Notes: generated from the letters alone by a model not told the origin. A stretch of DNA of 64,000 nucleotides from Pseudoxanthomonas kalamensis DSM 18571 (GCF_010211745.1 NZ_PDWQ01000006.1:1-64000); one strand, 5' to 3'. Positions 32,384 through 41,951 are shown, numbered from the stretch's first letter. Translations and numbers: made by a program.

Positions 32384-32407
32384 CCGTAGGGCGGGCCCAG
32401 GCCCGCC
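32384..32407. repeat. GC palindrome CCGTAGGGCGGGCCC-type, copy 1
   Basis: CCGTAGGGCGGGCCC followed by AGGCCCGCC; the arms GGCGGGCC/GGCCCGCC form a hairpin. A near-identical copy lies at 33421-33444 in the same orientation, so the two flank the pip gene. They are probably dispersed intergenic palindromes. Confidence 0.7.
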
Positions 32408-32445
32408 GGCTGTGTGGGTGTGGGGAAATGCCCGGCGCGGCACGC

Positions 32446-33387
32446 TCAGGCGAAGGCGTCGGTGGCGCGTACCAGCGCATCGACGTGCTCGGGCTCGAAG
32501 GCCGAATGGCCCGAAGTCGGGTTGATCTCCAGCGTCGATTTCGGCCAGGCCTTGTGCAGGTCCCAGGCGCTCTGCAGCGGGCAGACCACGTCGTAGCGGC
32601 CGTGCACGATGGTGCCGGGGATCTCGGCTATGCGGTGTGCGTCGCGCAGCAGCTGGTCCTCGACCTCGAAGAAGCCGCCATTGACGAAGTAGTGGTTCTC
32701 GATGCGAGCGAAGGCCAGCGCGAAGCGCGCGTCCTGGTGGCCGCTGACGAAATCCTCGTCCACCCGCAGGAACGAGGTGGCGCCTTCCCACACGCTCCAG
32801 GCACGCGCCGCGGCCAGGCGGGCCGCCTCGTCGTTGCCGGTCAGGCGGCGATGGAAGGCCGAGATCAGGTCGTGGCGCTCGACCGGCGGGATCGCGGCGA
32901 TGTAATGCTCCCATGCATCCGGGAACAGCCGGTTGGCGCCTTCCTGGTAGAACCACTCCAGCTCCCAGCGGCGCAGCATGAAGATGCCGCGCAGGACCAG
33001 TTCGGTGACCCGCTCGGGATGCGTTTCGGCATAGGCCAGCGCCAAGGTCGAGCCCCAGCTGCCGCCGAACACCTGCCAGCGCTCGATGCCCAGCTTCTGC
33101 CGCAGCTTCTCGATGTCCCCGACCAGGTGCCAGGTGGTGTTGTCGACCAGGTCGGCGTGCGGGGTGGAGCGGCCGGCGCCGCGCTGGTCGAACAGCACGA
33201 TGCGGTACTTGGCCGGGTCGTGGAAACGGCGCATGTTGGCACTGCAGCCGCCACCGGGACCGCCGTGCAGCAGGACCACCGGCTTGCCCTCGGGATTGCC
33301 GCACTGCTCGTAGTACAGCGTGTGACGTTCGTCGACTTTCAGGGTGCCGGTTTCGTACGGGGCGATCTCGGGATACAGCGTGCGCAT
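32446..33387 (-). CDS. pip: Prolyl iminopeptidase
   Basis: An alpha/beta hydrolase (S33) that removes N-terminal proline from peptides. The 313-aa length fits the family. The oxyanion-hole motif is HGGPGGGCSANMRRFHDP, the nucleophile elbow is FGGSWGSTLALAYAE (Ser catalytic), and the late Asp and His are in HGRYDVVCPLQSAWDLHKAW and INPTSGHSAFEPE. It is flanked on both sides by the GC palindromes described separately. Confidence 0.95.
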   Translation of the reverse strand: MRTLYPEIAPYETGTLKVDERHTLYYEQCGNPEGKPVVLLHGGPGGGCSANMRRFHDPAKYRIVLFDQRGAGRSTPHADLVDNTTWHLVGDIEKLRQKLGIERWQVFGGSWGSTLALAYAETHPERVTELVLRGIFMLRRWELEWFYQEGANRLFPDAWEHYIAAIPPVERHDLISAFHRRLTGNDEAARLAAARAWSVWEGATSFLRVDEDFVSGHQDARFALAFARIENHYFVNGGFFEVEDQLLRDAHRIAEIPGTIVHGRYDVVCPLQSAWDLHKAWPKSTLEINPTSGHSAFEPEHVDALVRATDAFA

Positions 33388-33420
33388 GGCAGGTCCGGTG
33401 CGGAATACGCGCCCATTTTA

Positions 33421-33444
33421 CCGTAGGGCGGGCCCCGGCCCGCC
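33421..33444. repeat. GC palindrome CCGTAGGGCGGGCCC-type, copy 2
   Basis: CCGTAGGGCGGGCCC followed by CGGCCCGCC, one base different from the copy at 32384. It lies 34 nt upstream of the pip start, in the same orientation as copy 1. Confidence 0.7.
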
Positions 33445-33484
33445 ACACAGGCTCCGCGCACATGTCCCGCAGCCTGCCACCGCT

Positions 33485-34333
33485 TCAACCGATGCGCCCC
33501 AGCGTCACCCGGTCGCGGTCTTCCAGATCGCGTTGCGTGGACACCTCGACGAAACCGGTGGCGTGCAGCAGCGCACGCACCGCCGCGCCCTGCTCCAGGC
33601 CATGTTCGAGCAGCAGCCAACCGTCATGTACCAGATGCCGCGGCGCATCGGCGACGATGCTGCGGATCGCCTGCAGGCCATCGGCGCCGGACGCCAGCGC
33701 AGCGGCCGGTTCGTGCGGCAGGTCGCCCTGCCGCAGATGCGGATCGTCTTCGGCGATGTACGGCGGATTGCTGGCGATCAGGTCGAAGCGCTCGCCGCCC
33801 AGCGCCGTGCACCAGTCGCCGCGGCGGAACCAGACATTGTCGATGCCGTTGCGGCGCGCATTGTCGACCGCGACACCCAGCGCCGGCCCGCTGACATCGG
33901 TCGCCACCACCGTCGCCAGCGGCCGCTCGCGAGCGATCGCCAGCGCCACCGCGCCGCTGCCGGTGCCCAGGTCGGCCACCCGCAGCGGGTGCTCCTGCGA
34001 CAGCCGCTGCAGGGCCAGTTCGACCAGCAACTCGGTTTCCGGGCGCGGGATCAGGGTCGCCAGCGTGACCGCTAGGTCCAGGCTCCAGAAACCCTGCCGC
34101 CCCAGCACGTAGGCCAATGGCTCGCCGGCTTCGCGGCGCTGCAACAAGGCTTCGAAACGGTCCACAGCCGTATCGGCCAGCACCTCGTCGGCATGCGCGA
34201 ACAGCCAGGCACGCTCGCAGCCCAGCGCCTGCATCAGCAATAGTTCCGCCTGATGGCGCGGTGCATCACCGGAAATCCGTCCAACCGCCCGTCGAACCAG
34301 CGCGGCTGGGGTGTTCATGGCCATGTCATTCAT
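33485..34333 (-). CDS. prmC: Release factor glutamine methyltransferase
   Basis: PrmC methylates the Gln of the GGQ motif in RF1/RF2. The 282-aa product has the SAM motif [16 protein letters not shown] and the catalytic [13 protein letters not shown] (NPPY). Three in-frame ATG codons (34333, 34324, 34318) are possible; family alignment favours [12 protein letters not shown] (34318) or a little earlier. It is divergent from ahpC. The substrate-encoding prfA is far away at 8879, not adjacent as in E. coli. Confidence 0.95.
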   Translation of the reverse strand: MNDMAMNTPAALVRRAVGRISGDAPRHQAELLLMQALGCERAWLFAHADEVLADTAVDRFEALLQRREAGEPLAYVLGRQGFWSLDLAVTLATLIPRPETELLVELALQRLSQEHPLRVADLGTGSGAVALAIARERPLATVVATDVSGPALGVAVDNARRNGIDNVWFRRGDWCTALGGERFDLIASNPPYIAEDDPHLRQGDLPHEPAAALASGADGLQAIRSIVADAPRHLVHDGWLLLEHGLEQGAAVRALLHATGFVEVSTQRDLEDRDRVTLGRIG

Positions 34334-34363
34334 CGTGGTTATTGATGGCCCAAGGTTCAGGTT

Positions 34364-34429
34364 CCGTCAATCAATAGTTTTAATCTATTGATATGATTCC
34401 ACTAATCAATTTGATGAATCGATTGACGG
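34364..34429. promoter_or_regulatory. Nested inverted repeats and OxyR-type site upstream of ahpC
   Basis: At 34374-34388, ATAG-TTTTAAT-CTAT matches the OxyR half-operator ATAG-N7-CTAT, including the inner T and A. A weaker second half (ATTC-N7-CAAT) follows after 7 nt at 34396-34410, the expected spacing for a tetramer site. The whole block is enclosed by a 9-bp inverted repeat, CCGTCAATC (34364-34372) and GATTGACGG (34421-34429). TTGATG (34411-34416) and TACCAT (34434-34439), 17 nt apart, could be the ahpC promoter just downstream. Confidence 0.7.
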
Positions 34430-34487
34430 CGCCTACCATAGTTGTCGTCCTCCCTCCCATCCACCCCTGACAACACAAGGAAAACCC

Positions 34488-35051
34488 ATGTCGCTGATCA
34501 ATACCCAGGTGCAGCCGTTCAAGGTCAATGCCTTCCACAATGGCGAGTTCATCGAAGTCACCGATGAAAGCCTGAAGGGCAAGTGGTCCGTGCTGATCTT
34601 CATGCCGGCCGCCTTCACCTTCAACTGCCCGACTGAAGTGGAAGACGCCGCCGACAACTACGCCGAGTTCCAGAAGGCCGGCGCCGAGGTCTACATCGTC
34701 ACCACCGACACCCACTTCTCGCACAAGGTCTGGCACGAAACCTCGCCGGCCGTGGGCAAGGCCAAGTTCCCGCTGGTCGGCGATCCGACCCACCAGCTGA
34801 CCCACGCTTTCGGCGTGCATATCGAGGAAGAAGGCCTGGCCCTGCGCGGCACCTTCGTGATCAACCCGGAAGGCGTGATCAAGACGATGGAAGTGCACGA
34901 CAACGCCATCGCCCGCGACGTGTCCGAGACCCTGCGCAAGCTGAAGGCCGCGCAGTTCGTCGCCGCGCACCCGAACGAAGTGTGCCCGGCCAAGTGGAAG
35001 GAAGGCGCGCAGACCATCGCGCCGTCGCTGAAGCTGGTCGGCAAGATCTGA
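34488..35051 (+). CDS. ahpC: Alkyl hydroperoxide reductase subunit C (2-Cys peroxiredoxin)
   Basis: AhpC reduces hydrogen and organic peroxides. It is 187 aa with peroxidatic Cys47 in AAFTFNCPTEVED and resolving Cys166 in NEVCPAKW near the C-terminus. A good ribosome-binding site AAGGAAAA precedes the ATG. It heads ahpC-ahpF-oxyR, the arrangement described in Xanthomonas, and an OxyR-type site lies upstream, so it should be peroxide-induced. Confidence 0.98.
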   Translation: MSLINTQVQPFKVNAFHNGEFIEVTDESLKGKWSVLIFMPAAFTFNCPTEVEDAADNYAEFQKAGAEVYIVTTDTHFSHKVWHETSPAVGKAKFPLVGDPTHQLTHAFGVHIEEEGLALRGTFVINPEGVIKTMEVHDNAIARDVSETLRKLKAAQFVAAHPNEVCPAKWKEGAQTIAPSLKLVGKI

Positions 35052-35059
35052 TCCGGCTC

Positions 35060-35088
35060 GCCGGAGCGGGCGCGACGCCCGTTCCGGC
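35060..35088 (+). terminator. GC-rich hairpin after ahpC (possible attenuator)
   Basis: GCCGGAGCGGGCG-CGA-CGCCCGTTCCGGC forms a 13-bp stem with one G-U pair, 9 nt after the ahpC stop. No T-run follows, so it may stabilise the ahpC mRNA end or cause partial termination rather than act as a full intrinsic terminator. A second hairpin (GCATGGGC/GCCCATGC, 35106-35131) follows before ahpF. Confidence 0.5.
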
Positions 35089-35175
35089 ACCCCAGCTTCG
35101 CTGGCGCATGGGCTTGTCCGCAGGCCCATGCACCAGCGGCACTGATGCAACGACTCTCCCCCCCAAGGATCCCCC

Positions 35176-36762
35176 ATGCTCGAGCAAGACCTCAAGGCCC
35201 AGTTGCAGGAATACCTGGGTATGCTGCGCCAGCCGATCCGGCTGATCGCCTCGCTGGACGACGGCGCCGCCTCGCAGGAGATGCGCGCGCTGCTGCAGGA
35301 CATCGACAGCCTGTCCGACAAGGTTTCGCTGGATGTCTCCGGCACCGACGCGCGCAAGCCCTCGTTCGTGATCGCCCGCGAAGGCGAAACCAACGGCGTG
35401 CGTTTCGCCGGCCTGCCGCTGGGCCACGAGTTCACCTCGCTGGTGCTGGCCCTGCTGTGGACCGGCGGCCACCCGCCCAAGGTCGAGCAGGAAACCCTGG
35501 ACGCGATCCAGGCGCTGGACGGCGACTTCGACTTCGAGGCCTACATGTCGCTGAGCTGCCACAACTGCCCGGACGTGGTGCAGGCGCTGGCGCTGATGGC
35601 GATCGTCAACCCGAAGGTGAAGACCACGGTGATCGAGGGCGGTGCCTTCCAGCAGGAAGTCGAGGCGCGCGAGATCATGGCGGTGCCGATGGTGTTCCTC
35701 AACGGCGAGATGTTCGCTTCCGGCCGCACCTCGCTGGAAGAGATCGTCGCCCGGCTGGATACCGGTACGGCGCAACGCGAAGCGGCCAAGCTCGATGCGC
35801 GCGCGCCCTACGACGTGCTGGTCGTCGGCGGCGGCCCGGCCGGCGCCGCGGCGGCGGTGTATGCCGCGCGCAAGGGCATCCGCGTCGGCGTGGCCGCCGA
35901 GCGCCTGGGCGGCCAGGTCAACGACACCCTGGCCATCGAGAACTACATCTCGGTGCTGGAAACCGACGGCCCGGCGTTCGCCGCCGCACTGGAAGCGCAG
36001 GTGCGCCACTACGATGTGGATGTGATGAACCTGCAGCTCGCCGAACAGCTGGTGCCTGCTGGCGAACCCGGCGGCCTGATAGAGGTGAAGATGGCCAACG
36101 GCGGCGCTTTGAAGGCGCGCAGCGTGGTGCTGTCGACCGGCGCGCGCTGGCGCAACATGAACGTGCCTGGCGAGGCCGAGTACCGCACCAAGGGCGTCGC
36201 CTACTGCCCGCACTGCGACGGCCCGCTGTTCAAGGGCAAGGATGTAGCGGTGATCGGCGGCGGCAATTCCGGCGTCGAGGCCGCCATCGACCTGGCCGGC
36301 GTGGTCCGCAACGTGACCCTGCTGGAGTTCGCCGACCAGCTGAAGGCCGACCAGGTGCTGGTGGACAAGCTGCGCAGCCTGCCCAACGTGACCATCCACG
36401 TGAACGCGCAGACCACCGAGGTGGTCGGAGACGGCCAGAAGATGACCGGCCTGCGCTGGCGCGACCGCGTCGGCGGCGGCGAGCACGAAGAGGCCTTGGC
36501 CGGCGTATTCGTGCAGATCGGACTGGTGCCGAACACCGAATGGCTGAAGGACACGCTGGAACTGAGCCGTTTCGGCGAGATCGTGATCGACGCCAAGGGC
36601 CAGACCAACGTGCCAGGCGTGTTCGCCGCCGGCGACTGCACCACGGTGCCGTACAAGCAGATCGTGATTGCCGCCGGCGCCGGCGCTACCGCCGCGCTCA
36701 GCGCCTTCGACCACCTGATCCGCAGTTCGGTCCCGGCCGCAGCGGAAGCCAGGGCGGCCTGA
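35176..36762 (+). CDS. ahpF: Alkyl hydroperoxide reductase subunit F
   Basis: The flavoprotein disulfide reductase that recycles AhpC with NADH. The 528-aa product has the N-terminal tandem thioredoxin-like domain with active site [10 protein letters not shown] (CHNC), the FAD motif [20 protein letters not shown], the redox centre [13 protein letters not shown] (CPHC) and the NAD motif [16 protein letters not shown]. It follows ahpC by 124 nt containing two hairpins. It may share a transcript with ahpC at lower level and with oxyR downstream. Confidence 0.98.
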   Translation: MLEQDLKAQLQEYLGMLRQPIRLIASLDDGAASQEMRALLQDIDSLSDKVSLDVSGTDARKPSFVIAREGETNGVRFAGLPLGHEFTSLVLALLWTGGHPPKVEQETLDAIQALDGDFDFEAYMSLSCHNCPDVVQALALMAIVNPKVKTTVIEGGAFQQEVEAREIMAVPMVFLNGEMFASGRTSLEEIVARLDTGTAQREAAKLDARAPYDVLVVGGGPAGAAAAVYAARKGIRVGVAAERLGGQVNDTLAIENYISVLETDGPAFAAALEAQVRHYDVDVMNLQLAEQLVPAGEPGGLIEVKMANGGALKARSVVLSTGARWRNMNVPGEAEYRTKGVAYCPHCDGPLFKGKDVAVIGGGNSGVEAAIDLAGVVRNVTLLEFADQLKADQVLVDKLRSLPNVTIHVNAQTTEVVGDGQKMTGLRWRDRVGGGEHEEALAGVFVQIGLVPNTEWLKDTLELSRFGEIVIDAKGQTNVPGVFAAGDCTTVPYKQIVIAAGAGATAALSAFDHLIRSSVPAAAEARAA

Positions 36763-36799
36763 ACGGGGCCGCCGGGCACCATCGACTAGGCTTGCCACC

Positions 36800-37759
36800 A
36801 TGAACCTGCGCGATCTGAAATATCTGGTGGCCCTGGCCGAGCACAAGCATTTCGGCAAGGCCGCGGCCGCCTGCTTCGTCAGCCAGCCGACCCTGTCCAC
36901 CCAGATCCGCAAGCTGGAAGAGGAACTCGGCGTGGCCCTGGTGGAACGCGCGCCGCGCAAGGTCATGCTGACCCCGGCCGGGCACGATGCCGCCGACCGC
37001 GCGCGCCGCATCGTCGCCGAGGTCGAACAGATGAAGGAGGCGGCGCGACGCAGTCGCAATCCCGAGGCCGGCACGGTGCGGATGGGCATCTTCCCCACTC
37101 TCGGCCCGTACCTGCTGCCGCACGTGGTGCCGCGCATCCGCGAACGCTTCCCGCAGCTGGAGCTGCTGCTGGTCGAGGAAAAAAGCGACCTGCTGCTGGA
37201 ACAGCTGCGCGAAGGCAAGCTGGATGCGGCGTTGCTGGCGTTGCCGTTGCACGACGACCAGTTGCACGTCGAGTTCCTGTTCGAGGAAGCCTTCCTGCTG
37301 GCGGTGCCGGCGCAGCATCCGCTGGCCGCGCGCGATTCGCTCGACCTGGATGAACTCTCCGACCTGCACCTGCTGCTGCTGGAAGACGGCCACTGCCTGC
37401 GCGAGCAGGCGCTGGACGTGTGTCGGCTGGCCGGCGCCAGCGAGAAATCCGAGTTCCGCGCCACCAGCCTGGAAACGCTGCGGCAGATGGTCGCGGCCAA
37501 TGTCGGCATCACCCTGCTGCCGAACCTGGCCGTGCAGCCCCCGGTCACGCAGCCGGCCAACATCCACCTGCTCGACTTCAATGGTGCCCGCCCCAGCCGG
37601 CAGATCGCCATGGTCTGGCGTCGCAGTTCGGCGATGGCTGACTTCCTCAAGCAGCTGGCGCAGGTATTCCAGAGCTTGCCGGCCTCGCTGTTCGCGCCGC
37701 CGTCATCTGCTCCCGTACCGCAACACGGCAACACATCCGCGGCAACGACACCGCACTGA
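36800..37759 (+). CDS. oxyR: Peroxide-sensing LysR-type regulator OxyR
   Basis: A 319-aa LysR regulator. The N-terminal winged helix-turn-helix is LRDLKYLVALAEHKHFGKAA to LSTQIRKLEEELG. The redox pair is in the segment EDGHCLREQALDVC, spaced as C199-C208 of E. coli OxyR, so it should sense peroxide by disulfide formation. It lies 37 nt after ahpF in the same direction, and probably has no separate terminator before it. A short Ala/Pro-rich tail (APPSSAPVPQHGNT) is extra. Confidence 0.97.
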   Translation: MNLRDLKYLVALAEHKHFGKAAAACFVSQPTLSTQIRKLEEELGVALVERAPRKVMLTPAGHDAADRARRIVAEVEQMKEAARRSRNPEAGTVRMGIFPTLGPYLLPHVVPRIRERFPQLELLLVEEKSDLLLEQLREGKLDAALLALPLHDDQLHVEFLFEEAFLLAVPAQHPLAARDSLDLDELSDLHLLLLEDGHCLREQALDVCRLAGASEKSEFRATSLETLRQMVAANVGITLLPNLAVQPPVTQPANIHLLDFNGARPSRQIAMVWRRSSAMADFLKQLAQVFQSLPASLFAPPSSAPVPQHGNTSAATTPH

Positions 37760-37799
37760 ATCGCGCCCTTCCGCCGCTTTCATTCATGAGCGAATCGAT

Positions 37800-38333
37800 T
37801 CAGGACGGCACGCGCTGATCGTACTCGTCGCGCAGCCGCATCCAGCCATCCCAGTACGGCTCGGGTTTGCGACCGTTCGCACGCGCAACCAGGACATCCA
37901 GGTGCATGTGCCAACCGGCGCCAATCTTGAGCATGTTGCCGCGATCGGAAATCCCCTCGTGCAGGATCGTCAGCAGGACCCGGTCCCCTTGCGGCTTCAG
38001 GTCGAAAGCGACCTGGCCGCTTTCGCCCCAGGTGAAGACCAACCGGCGCGGCGGATCGAATTCGACGATGCGGCTTTGCATCCGATGCTCCTCGCCAAAA
38101 CCCTCCGGCCTCTGGCCCGGCGGATCGGTCAATTCATGATTGCGCCACACCAGTTCGAAACCCGTGCCCGCCTCCGGCTGCATCTGGCCGGACGCCAGCC
38201 ACTGCCGGCGCAAGTCGCTCTCGGTCAGGTACGCCCAGATACGTTCGACCGGACCGGGCAGCAGGCGCTGGATGCGTACCGTATCGGGGGCGACGATGGC
38301 GGCGTAATCGGCTTCGGGAGAGGTGATGTTCAT
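37800..38333 (-). CDS. AHSA1/SRPBCC-domain protein
   Basis: A 177-aa START-like fold protein of the AHSA1 type: LLPGPVERIWAYLTESDLRRQW at the N-terminus and EHRMQSRIVEFDPPRRLVFTW in the middle. Such proteins are often encoded with an ArsR repressor, as here: its ATG overlaps the ArsR stop (ATGA). The ligand is unknown. It is convergent with oxyR, 40 nt away. Confidence 0.88.
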   Translation of the reverse strand: MNITSPEADYAAIVAPDTVRIQRLLPGPVERIWAYLTESDLRRQWLASGQMQPEAGTGFELVWRNHELTDPPGQRPEGFGEEHRMQSRIVEFDPPRRLVFTWGESGQVAFDLKPQGDRVLLTILHEGISDRGNMLKIGAGWHMHLDVLVARANGRKPEPYWDGWMRLRDEYDQRVPS

Positions 38334-38734
38334 GGCGTCCTCGGGGTTTTGCGCGGCTTGCGGGGTTGAGCGCATTTGCGGACAGATTTCGTCTCAGGCT
38401 CGGCGGCGTCCTCGGCCAGCAGCAGGGTTTCGAGGGCATCGAGCCGGCCGCTCCAGAACTGCTCGTAATGGCGAATCCACTCGGCACCCATGTGCAATGG
38501 ACGCGCATCGAGCCGGCAGGTATGCACCCGACCCTGCACCTCGCGCGCGATCAGGCCCGCGCGCTCGAGTACCTGGATGTGCTTGGACGCGCCCGCCAGC
38601 GAGATGGCGTGCGGGGCGGCGAGCTCGCCGACGGTGCGCGGTCGCGTGGAAAGGTCGTTCAGCATCGCCCGCCGGGTAGGATCGGCGAGTGCATGGAACA
38701 CGGTGTCGAGACGACGGGATTTATCTTCAACCAT
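38330..38734 (-). CDS. ArsR-family transcriptional repressor
   Basis: A 134-aa winged helix-turn-helix protein. The DNA-binding region is FHALADPTRRAMLNDLSTRP, then VGELAAPHAISLAGASKHIQ. The metal-binding ELCVCDL box of ArsR/SmtB is absent, so it belongs to the non-metal subgroup paired with AHSA1 proteins. I start at MVEDKSRRLD; 13 codons of open frame upstream cover a palindrome. The C-terminus is Lys/Arg/Pro-rich. It is divergent from tal. Confidence 0.9.
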   Translation of the reverse strand: MVEDKSRRLDTVFHALADPTRRAMLNDLSTRPRTVGELAAPHAISLAGASKHIQVLERAGLIAREVQGRVHTCRLDARPLHMGAEWIRHYEQFWSGRLDALETLLLAEDAAEPETKSVRKCAQPRKPRKTPRTP

Positions 38735-38785
38735 AAGGTTGAATATACGCCACCCAAGATGATTGTCAACCATCTGGTGAAATTT
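38726..38785. promoter_or_regulatory. Two palindromic sites, probable ArsR autoregulatory operators
   Basis: TTCAACC-ATAA-GGTTGAA (38726-38743) overlaps the start codon of the ArsR gene. A related imperfect site, TCAACCA-TC-TGGTGA (38766-38780), lies 39 nt centre to centre, about four helical turns. Similar sequence, spacing and position beside a repressor gene suggest its operators. The role in the divergent tal promoter is open. Confidence 0.6.
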
Positions 38786-38844
38786 CAGCAGGGCTCGGTA
38801 TCCGTGGGAAAATGCGCGAGTACCTTTTGCCCAGGACCCGATCC

Positions 38845-39804
38845 ATGAGCTCCGTTTCCAAGCTGACCCGATTGCGCGAGATGACCGTGGTGGTCGCCGA
38901 CACCGGCGATTACGACGCCATTGCCCGGCTCAAGCCGGTGGACTGCACCACCAACCCCACCCTGGTGAAGAAGGCGCTGGACCTGCCGGTCTACGCGGAG
39001 CTGATCGAGCGCGAGCTGGCCTGGGCGCGTACGCAGACCGATGACAAGGACGCCGTGGTCGATGAAGTGGCCGACCGCCTGACCGTCGGCGTCGGCGCCA
39101 TGCTCAGCGCGCTGATCCCGGGCCGCATCTCGACCGAAGTGGATGCCGACCAGGCCCACGACACCGCCGCCACCGTGGCCAAGGCGCGCAAGTTCATCGC
39201 CATGTATGCCGAGCGCGGCGTCGATCGCGACAAGGTGCTGATCAAGGTCGCCGCTACCTGGGAAGGCGTGCAGGCCGCGCGCCAGCTGCAGGCCGAAGGC
39301 ATCGACTGCAACCTGACCCTGATCTTCAACCCGGCCCAGGCGCTGGCCTGCGCCGAGGCCGGTGCGTTCCTGATCTCGCCGTTCGTCGGCCGCATCCTCG
39401 ACTGGTATGTGGCCAACGGGCAAACCCCGGCCAGCATCGACGACGATCCCGGGGTGAAGTTCGTGCGTGGCGTGTATGCCGAGTTCAAGCAGCGCGGCCA
39501 TGCCACCGTGGTGATGGGCGCCTCGTTCCGCTCGACCGCACAGATCGAAGCATTGGCCGGTTGCGACCGCCTGACCATCTCGCCGGATCTGCTGGAAAAG
39601 CTCGATGCCGACTTTGGCGAACTGCCGCGCCTGCTGTCCCCCGCCGCTACCATCCTTGGCGACTACGCGCCGGTGACCGCCGACAGCTTCGCCGCCGCGC
39701 TGGACGCCGACACGATGGCGAAGGAGAAACTGGCCACCGGCATCGACGCCTTCGCCAAGGATCTGCAGGCACTGCGAGCCGGCATCGCCGAACGGCTGGG
39801 ATGA
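38845..39804 (+). CDS. tal: Transaldolase
   Basis: It moves a dihydroxyacetone unit in the pentose phosphate pathway. The 319-aa product is TalB-like. [13 protein letters not shown] carries the Asp of the family; the Schiff-base Lys is in [37 protein letters not shown] and [13 protein letters not shown] follow. I start at [10 protein letters not shown]; a frame-open ATG 11 codons earlier lacks support. The stop overlaps the ATG of the next gene (ATGA). Confidence 0.97.
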   Translation: MSSVSKLTRLREMTVVVADTGDYDAIARLKPVDCTTNPTLVKKALDLPVYAELIERELAWARTQTDDKDAVVDEVADRLTVGVGAMLSALIPGRISTEVDADQAHDTAATVAKARKFIAMYAERGVDRDKVLIKVAATWEGVQAARQLQAEGIDCNLTLIFNPAQALACAEAGAFLISPFVGRILDWYVANGQTPASIDDDPGVKFVRGVYAEFKQRGHATVVMGASFRSTAQIEALAGCDRLTISPDLLEKLDADFGELPRLLSPAATILGDYAPVTADSFAAALDADTMAKEKLATGIDAFAKDLQALRAGIAERLG

Positions 39805-40442
39805 AGTTCACCTGGAGCCATGCCGTGCTGGCAATGGCGTTGATCGTGGCAGGCACCTGGTGGTGGTCGCGGGACTCGGGTTCTACCGGAACTCCATCCG
39901 ATGGAACCCGCGTCGGCTGCCCGTTGCCGCCGCTTGCGCTCGCAGGACAGGCTCCGCAGCAAACCCGTCCACCAGCTTCGATGCCTGCGTTCAACCGCGA
40001 CGGTTATCGGCTGACCCCTCTGGCAGGCTTCAGCATCGAAGCGCGCGTGCTGTCGCGCAAGGACTACCGCAGTGGACGCGAGAGCGAACTGTCGCCGACC
40101 GACCTCGCCCTCGGCTGGGGCCGCATGAGCGAAGACGCCGTACTCTCGCAGCTGCAGATCAGCCAGTCCGGACGCTGGTATCACTACCGCTGGCGGGATT
40201 CTCCGCCGCTGCCGCCGACCGAAATGGTCCGCAACAGCGCCAACATGCACATGATCCCCGCCGACCGCAGCGTGGCACGCGCGCTGAATGCCGTCGGCAA
40301 GGACAGCCGTGTGCGCATCGACGGCTGGCTGGTGGAAGCGCAATCGGGAGATGGTTGGCGCTGGCGCAGTTCACTGAGCCGCGACGACAGCGGCAATGGC
40401 GCCTGCGAACTCGTCTACGTCTGCGCGCTGACCACGCACTGA
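39801..40442 (+). CDS. Membrane-anchored or exported protein of unknown function
   Basis: A 213-aa protein beginning [20 protein letters not shown], a signal or N-terminal anchor. The body ([53 protein letters not shown], then [17 protein letters not shown]) resembles a conserved proteobacterial periplasmic family I cannot name. Cys pair near the C-terminus: CELVYVC. It overlaps the tal stop (ATGA), so it is co-translated with tal. Confidence 0.8.
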   Translation: MKFTWSHAVLAMALIVAGTWWWSRDSGSTGTPSDGTRVGCPLPPLALAGQAPQQTRPPASMPAFNRDGYRLTPLAGFSIEARVLSRKDYRSGRESELSPTDLALGWGRMSEDAVLSQLQISQSGRWYHYRWRDSPPLPPTEMVRNSANMHMIPADRSVARALNAVGKDSRVRIDGWLVEAQSGDGWRWRSSLSRDDSGNGACELVYVCALTTH

Positions 40443-40449
40443 GCCAGCG

Positions 40450-40950
40450 TCAATACAGGCCCAGCGCCAGCCCTGCCGCCAGCGTTGCGCCAAGTTCCCG
40501 GCACGGCGCCAGCTGTACGGCATCCAGCCGCTTGCGCGCCAGGATCGCCTGCGGCGTCTGCGCATGCGTGCACACCAGCACCGGCTCGGCGACCTCGCGC
40601 AGGCGCAGGCCGGTGGCGATGCGGCGCAGCTGGGCGATCGCCGCCTGGCCGTCGGAACCAGCGCACACCATCCATCCGCATGGTTTGCCTTCGCAGCGAT
40701 CCAGCAGGGCGTAGTAGCTGCGATCGAAGAAATCCTTCAGCCGGCCGCTGATTGCCGCCAGGTTCTCCGGGGTGGCGAACACCACCGCGTCGGCAGCCAG
40801 CACGTCGTCCGCCCCGGCTTCCTCCGCCCGCAGGCTCCTTACCTGCAAACCGGATTCCTCTGCATGCTCACGAGCGGCCTGCACTGCCGCTTCGACCATC
40901 GCCGCCGTACCGCCGGTCTGGCTGTGCCAGACGAACAGCAACGTCTTCAT
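40450..40950 (-). CDS. Flavodoxin/NADPH-dependent FMN reductase family protein
   Basis: A 166-aa flavodoxin-fold protein. The FMN phosphate loop is [40 protein letters not shown] is the second flavin loop. I cannot tell whether it reduces quinones or other acceptors. It is 19 nt downstream of msrA on the same strand and convergent with the preceding gene. Confidence 0.85.
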   Translation of the reverse strand: MKTLLFVWHSQTGGTAAMVEAAVQAAREHAEESGLQVRSLRAEEAGADDVLAADAVVFATPENLAAISGRLKDFFDRSYYALLDRCEGKPCGWMVCAGSDGQAAIAQLRRIATGLRLREVAEPVLVCTHAQTPQAILARKRLDAVQLAPCRELGATLAAGLALGLY

Positions 40951-40969
40951 CGCGTTCCCGGCGCGACGA

Positions 40970-41653
40970 TCACGCCTCCAGCCCCAGCGGGCAGCTGACC
41001 CCGGTGCCGCCGAGGCCGCAATAGCCGCCCGGATGCTTGGCCAGGTATTGCTGGTGGTAGTCCTCGGCGTAGTAGAACGGTGGAGGCGGAAACACGATCT
41101 CGGTGGTGATGTCGGCATGGCCTGCGGTCCGCAGCCGCGACTGGTAGGCCTCGCGGCTAGCCAGCGCCGCCTGCTGCTGTTCGGCGGTGTGGGCGTAGAT
41201 TGCCGAACGGTACTGGGTGCCGACATCGTTACCCTGGCGCATGCCCTGGGTCGGGTCATGGCTCTCCCAAAACGTGCGCAGCACCTGCTCGCGCGAAACC
41301 TGCGCCGGGTCGAACACCACCCGCACCACCTCGGCATGCCCGGTCAGGCCGGAGCAGACTTCCTCGTAGGTGGGATTGGGCGTGCTGCCGCCCTGGTAAC
41401 CGACCGCGGTGACGAACACGCCCGGCAGCTGCCAGAAACGACGCTCGGCACCCCAGAAGCAGCCCAGGCCAAGATCGATCGTCTCCAGTCCCGCGAAAGC
41501 AGTGCCGTCGTCGTCGCGCAAGGGCCGCGCGTTGACGAAGTGCAAGTTATGCAGCGGCAAGGGCTCGGCACGTCCCGGCAGCGCCTCGTCTTCGCGCGGC
41601 AGCCGTTGCTTGAACGCTCCAATGCCCAGCTTCTCGCGCAGGGATTCCAGCAT
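40970..41653 (-). CDS. msrA: Peptide methionine sulfoxide reductase A
   Basis: It reduces Met-S-sulfoxide in proteins. The 227-aa product from ATG 41653 is the longer MsrA form with an N-terminal extension ([16 protein letters not shown]). The catalytic motif is [15 protein letters not shown], and [21 protein letters not shown] follows. Recycling cysteines are present in the C-terminal [18 protein letters not shown]. The longer reading frame upstream is not part of the gene. Confidence 0.96.
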   Translation of the reverse strand: MLESLREKLGIGAFKQRLPREDEALPGRAEPLPLHNLHFVNARPLRDDDGTAFAGLETIDLGLGCFWGAERRFWQLPGVFVTAVGYQGGSTPNPTYEEVCSGLTGHAEVVRVVFDPAQVSREQVLRTFWESHDPTQGMRQGNDVGTQYRSAIYAHTAEQQQAALASREAYQSRLRTAGHADITTEIVFPPPPFYYAEDYHQQYLAKHPGGYCGLGGTGVSCPLGLEA

Positions 41654-41684
41654 GGCTCGCCTCCTGTGACGGTGGCCCGCCGGT

Positions 41685-41951
41685 TCAGGCGGGCAGCGGA
41701 TCCGGTGCGGATCCCTCTCCGCAGATGGGGTCGCCATCGACGTCCAGCAAGCCTTCGGCCTGCAACGCCGACAACGCTTCCGGCCGCGCCGAGTCGGGAA
41801 CGCAGACCCGCAGTACGCCGAACAGCGGCAACTCGCCGCCGGCGCCCAGCAACTGTTCGCCGAACACGAAGGCCGGGATGCCGGCCTGTTCCAGCACGTG
41901 CCGGGCCAGATGGGCGTCGAACAGGTTTTCGGCGCGGTAGACGGTCTGCAT
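41685..41951 (-). CDS. DUF2007 small protein
   Basis: An 88-aa protein beginning [20 protein letters not shown], with [20 protein letters not shown], the DUF2007 (putative signal-transducing) pattern. These small soluble proteins resemble the GlnB-like fold; no function is established. It lies 31 nt upstream of msrA on the same strand and divergent from glnS. Confidence 0.85.
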   Translation of the reverse strand: MQTVYRAENLFDAHLARHVLEQAGIPAFVFGEQLLGAGGELPLFGVLRVCVPDSARPEALSALQAEGLLDVDGDPICGEGSAPDPLPA

